From Aquimarina sediminis (GTDB lineage Bacteria > Bacteroidota > Bacteroidia > Flavobacteriales > Flavobacteriaceae): a stretch of 64,000 nucleotides of DNA. Each line of letters opens with the position of its first letter. The stretch's first letter is position 1. Where the stretch lies: positions 86,447 through 150,446 of the forward strand of contig NZ_POYJ01000015.1 of assembly GCF_002895435.1 (NCBI RefSeq). The letters are read 5' to 3'. Positions 61,500-64,000 of this stretch are shown piece by piece. The notes under the pieces are model-generated. The model saw only the letters and a program-made list of their open reading frames with translations, was not told where the DNA came from and did no database searches. Both the position numbers and the translations under genes were made by a program.

Positions 61500-62523
61500 T
61501 TGATTATTAATTTTTTAAAAGTTATTGATTGTTTTAATACATATATGTCATTGTCGAGCATTATGTTACCCCGCTTATGTGTTTTTTTACAATAGCGGTT
61601 GTGTTTTTTGAATGAAAAACCGTAATGAATAGCCATTATCGAATAATGGAATGGTGTCTAGTAAACTACTTCGGGGTAAGCCCACGAGGCATTCGTTGGA
61701 AACAGATTTTTGATTTCCAGGTAAGCATGGGAGGGTATTTAATCTCGATTATCGAGTAAATTTTTATAATGGTTATTTTGAGCCCTTTGACAACACTTTG
61801 ACAGCTCAGTGCGATGGTTTAGTGTGATAACTCAATTTGATATTCTGGAAGATGAGTGCCAATATCTAAAATTTTTTAAAATCAAATCCTTACTGCCTAA
61901 AAGTTTAGTAGGAGAATCCTTATTTTTTATGGCTCCTGGTTAATATGAATTGGTTTCTTGTAACCATCGAAATCTGGAAGATGTTTTTGTAATACGTACC
62001 TGCAAACCGTTATCACTTACTTTTTAAAACACAACAATACCAAAAAAACGGACCCCAAAAATTAGAAGGCTTCTCCTTTTAGAATTGTTAGACCAGATAG
62101 ACTTTGAATGAGTTGGAAATTCCTCCAAGCCTCAATAATGGGATTTAAAGCAACTTAAGGTTTTTAATTAACAAAATATTAACATTGGTGTTGCTCCCAG
62201 TGTCGAAAAACGAAACTAGTGTTTTATATCATTGCAATCAAACGCTTACAAACCTATAACCAATACACTATGAAACCAAAGCAATTATTTCTCTAAAAGT
62301 ACCAACGGGTGTCATCCTGAGGTATAAGAAAAAACAAAAAAATCAATACAGCAAAGAGACTTTGTAAAATAATCTACCGGTAGTACATAGAGTCCTCTTT
62401 GTATTGTATTACAGTTGATCTAAAAAAGGGTTTTATTCCTTTTTAACCTATTGTGAACCACAAAAGAATCACTCTGGGTTTGACGTAACAATATATACAT
62501 AGTAACCATTAAATTTCACACAA
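61500..62523. other. 1-kb intergenic region, no gene found
   Basis: No frame of useful length and no tRNA-like fold are seen. A very short frame at 62270-62296 (MKPKQLFL) has an ATG followed by a stop after eight codons and may be a leader or chance. Base composition looks more G+C-rich near 61660-61760. The region probably holds the promoter of the 62524 gene. Confidence 0.5.
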
Positions 62524-62997
62524 ATGAAAAAAACAATCATTCTTTTGGTGGCTTTCACCTGCTTTAGTTTTGCTCATGCACAAGTAACTACAGGCACCAA
62601 ATTACAATTTACCTACGACGTTTCGGGCAACCAGCAACTCAGAGATGTCGCTACTACTTCAGCCACAACCGCAACAGAAGCTATAGACAGTACACAAGTA
62701 CTTACTACAAATGAGTTAACCTTTGATAACAAAGAAGTTATAGCAAATAAATTTAGAGTATCTCCTAATCCTACAACGGGTGAGGTCATTTTACAGTGGG
62801 AACCAGAATTCTCTGACCAGATCACAGCTATTGAACTGGTAAGCCTTGTTACCAGTAAAAAAACAAAGATAGAACGTGCTGGAAACAACTCGGTACAAGT
62901 TAATCTTTTTGATCAGCCTTCTGGTCTATACCTTGTGATATTTTATCTCAATACCCCGGAGGTATCTTCAATACAAAAGAAGATCATCAAACTCTAA
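62524..62997 (+). CDS. Small secreted protein with T9SS-type sorting tail
   Basis: The 157-residue protein has a signal peptide MKKTIILLVAFTCFSFAHAQ. The middle has YDVSGNQQLRDVATTSATTA, and residues 77-157 resemble a type A sorting domain: FRVSPNPTTGEVILQWEPEF, then SGLYLVIFYLN, ending KKIIKL. The SPNPTTG motif is characteristic of T9SS cargo. YDVSGNQ also resembles an Rhs/YD repeat, and an Rhs-like gene begins 57 bases downstream in the same direction, so the two may be a unit. The protein is much shorter than usual cargo. Confidence 0.82.
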   Translation: MKKTIILLVAFTCFSFAHAQVTTGTKLQFTYDVSGNQQLRDVATTSATTATEAIDSTQVLTTNELTFDNKEVIANKFRVSPNPTTGEVILQWEPEFSDQITAIELVSLVTSKKTKIERAGNNSVQVNLFDQPSGLYLVIFYLNTPEVSSIQKKIIKL

Positions 62998-63054
62998 TAT
63001 TTTTCATACTGTTTTTTTAGACAGTATAGTACTAACTTTTAAAAGCATAAATAG

Positions 63055-64000
63055 ATGAAAACGAATCTATTCATTATATATGCCTCTTTGTACTATTTTG
63101 TACAGGCATACAGGTATACTCACAAGATTATACTAACCTAAATCCTGTTGAAGACTTTACATATGAGGAGCACAGCGCAAATGTTGAAACCACCGAGACC
63201 TTGTCCTTATCCGGTAGTAATCAGGGTACGGCTACCAGATCGACTGTAAGCACAACCCGTTCTGCTAGTTCAGGAATTGGGGAAACCCCGGGTGCACTTT
63301 CGGTATCGCTAACCGGGGGAGCTAATTATACCGTGCCAATAGCAGTACCTCCCGGGATCGCAGGAGTAGCTCCCGAAATTGCAATTTCGTATAACAGCCA
63401 GGGGAGCAATGGTATTGCTGGCTGGGGCTGGGGTATTTCTGGTTTATCTACCATTACCCGTATCCCTGCTACCAAATATCATGATGGAGTTCTTGATCCT
63501 GTGGATTTTGATAACAAGGATCGCTTTGCACTCGATGGGCAAAGATTGATGTTAAAAGGAGGAAGTTATGGAGCCAATGGCGCTATTTATCAGACAGAGA
63601 AATATTCAAACCTTAAAATTACCTCCCATGGAACCTCTCCTTATGGTGCAGCCTATGGACCTGCCTATTTTACCGTACTATACCCCGATGGGTCAAAGGC
63701 ACATTATGGGCTTAACGGAGGACGATCACAGTTGGAATATGCCATTACCAACTGGGATAATTCGCAAGGAATCAGGATCAACTATTATTACAAAATTAAA
63801 GGAAATGACAGGCGTACTTTATCCATAGACAAAATTACCTATGGAGCCAAAGCGAGTGCAGCTCCTATCAACGAAATCAAATTTGAATACCATAGCCGGG
63901 AACGCGGAGAACACTCAAATGCCGGAGGATTAGGTTTTGTTAGAAAAAGCTTGCTTAAGAAAATCAAAGTAACTGCCAATGGTACTGCATACCGTAATTA
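63055..64000 (+). pseudogene. Rhs/SpvB-like secreted protein, 5' end with a frameshift, 3' end outside the window
   Basis: The frame from about 63099 to the window edge encodes an Rhs/SpvB N-terminal domain: GALSVSLTGGANYTVPIAVP, GIAGVAPEIAISYNSQ, GIAGWGWGISGLSTITRI, YHDGVLDPVDFDNKDRFAL, SKAHYGLNG. Its only ATG, at 63055, is in another frame. That frame gives MKTNLFIIYASLYYF and then fails at the TTTT run (63096-63099). With one more T the reading joins to FCTGIQVYSQ, a good signal peptide. So it is a true frameshift, a variable site or a sequencing error. These proteins are large secreted or toxin-like. Otherwise the frame is intact to the edge. Confidence 0.8.

Noticed and set aside
62270..62296. 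Eight-codon frame MKPKQLFL upstream of the small T9SS-tail gene
   Set aside because: Too short, no regulatory amino acid run and no hairpin after it; chance is enough.

Overview
The window reads as chromosome from a marine member of the Bacteroidota, most likely family Flavobacteriaceae and possibly close to Aquimarina (the genus is a guess). Supporting signs are the low G+C content, very poor Shine-Dalgarno sequences, several -7 boxes of the form TAnnTTTG, SPII lipoproteins, a type IX secretion-style sorting tail, a TonB C-terminal protein, a DUF5686 outer-membrane protein, DUF4494 and DUF6261 proteins, and a K+-dependent membrane pyrophosphatase. No prophage, insertion sequence, CRISPR array or rRNA is visible.

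Layout. 1-3.0 kb: a cut-off isochorismatase-like hydrolase and a 748-residue zinc-finger/TerD-like protein. 3.2-3.4 kb: a tRNA-Lys(UUU) gene split by a 165-nt insertion in the anticodon stem. 3.7-11 kb: small accessory genes (DUF4494, a CAP lipoprotein, an unknown two-gene pair, a formylglycine-generating enzyme, a pentapeptide-repeat membrane protein). 11-16 kb: a nitroreductase, a lipoprotein, and a divergent module in which an S24/LexA-like repressor faces a three-gene DNA-repair-type operon, with palindromes on both promoters. 16.9-31 kb: energy and nucleotide genes (hppA, ppa, a pyruvate dehydrogenase beta subunit, etfBA, a bifunctional nuclease, a CNT nucleoside transporter, thyA). 31.8-34.3 kb: an ergothioneine operon egtB-egtD-DUF427. 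34-47 kb: hydrolases, an AraC-type regulator, a CBM48 protein, a 2TM-dihydrofolate reductase fusion, fabD, and a LytS/LytTR-type two-component pair. 47.8-48.4 kb: a 63-bp minisatellite. 48-56 kb: a phosphodiester glycosidase, an amidohydrolase, a BLUF photosensor, and a CheB-CheR-PAS-histidine kinase with its receiver partner. 56-64 kb: an SNF2 helicase, a sugar aminotransferase, a 41-bp repeat array, a DUF6261 protein, a small sorting-domain protein, and the start of an Rhs/SpvB-like protein with a frameshift in its signal peptide.

How the parts work together. The repressor, its operators and the nuclease-like/radical SAM/DNA-metabolism genes look like one damage-responsive unit. egtB, egtD and DUF427 have 15-nt gaps and one visible promoter. 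The CheB/R kinase and its receiver overlap by four bases. The oddest item is the tRNA-Lys: removing the 165-nt insertion restores a fully paired canonical tRNA, yet the insertion resembles no bacterial intron class I know and holds a second T-arm-like hairpin and two copies of a bipartite repeat.
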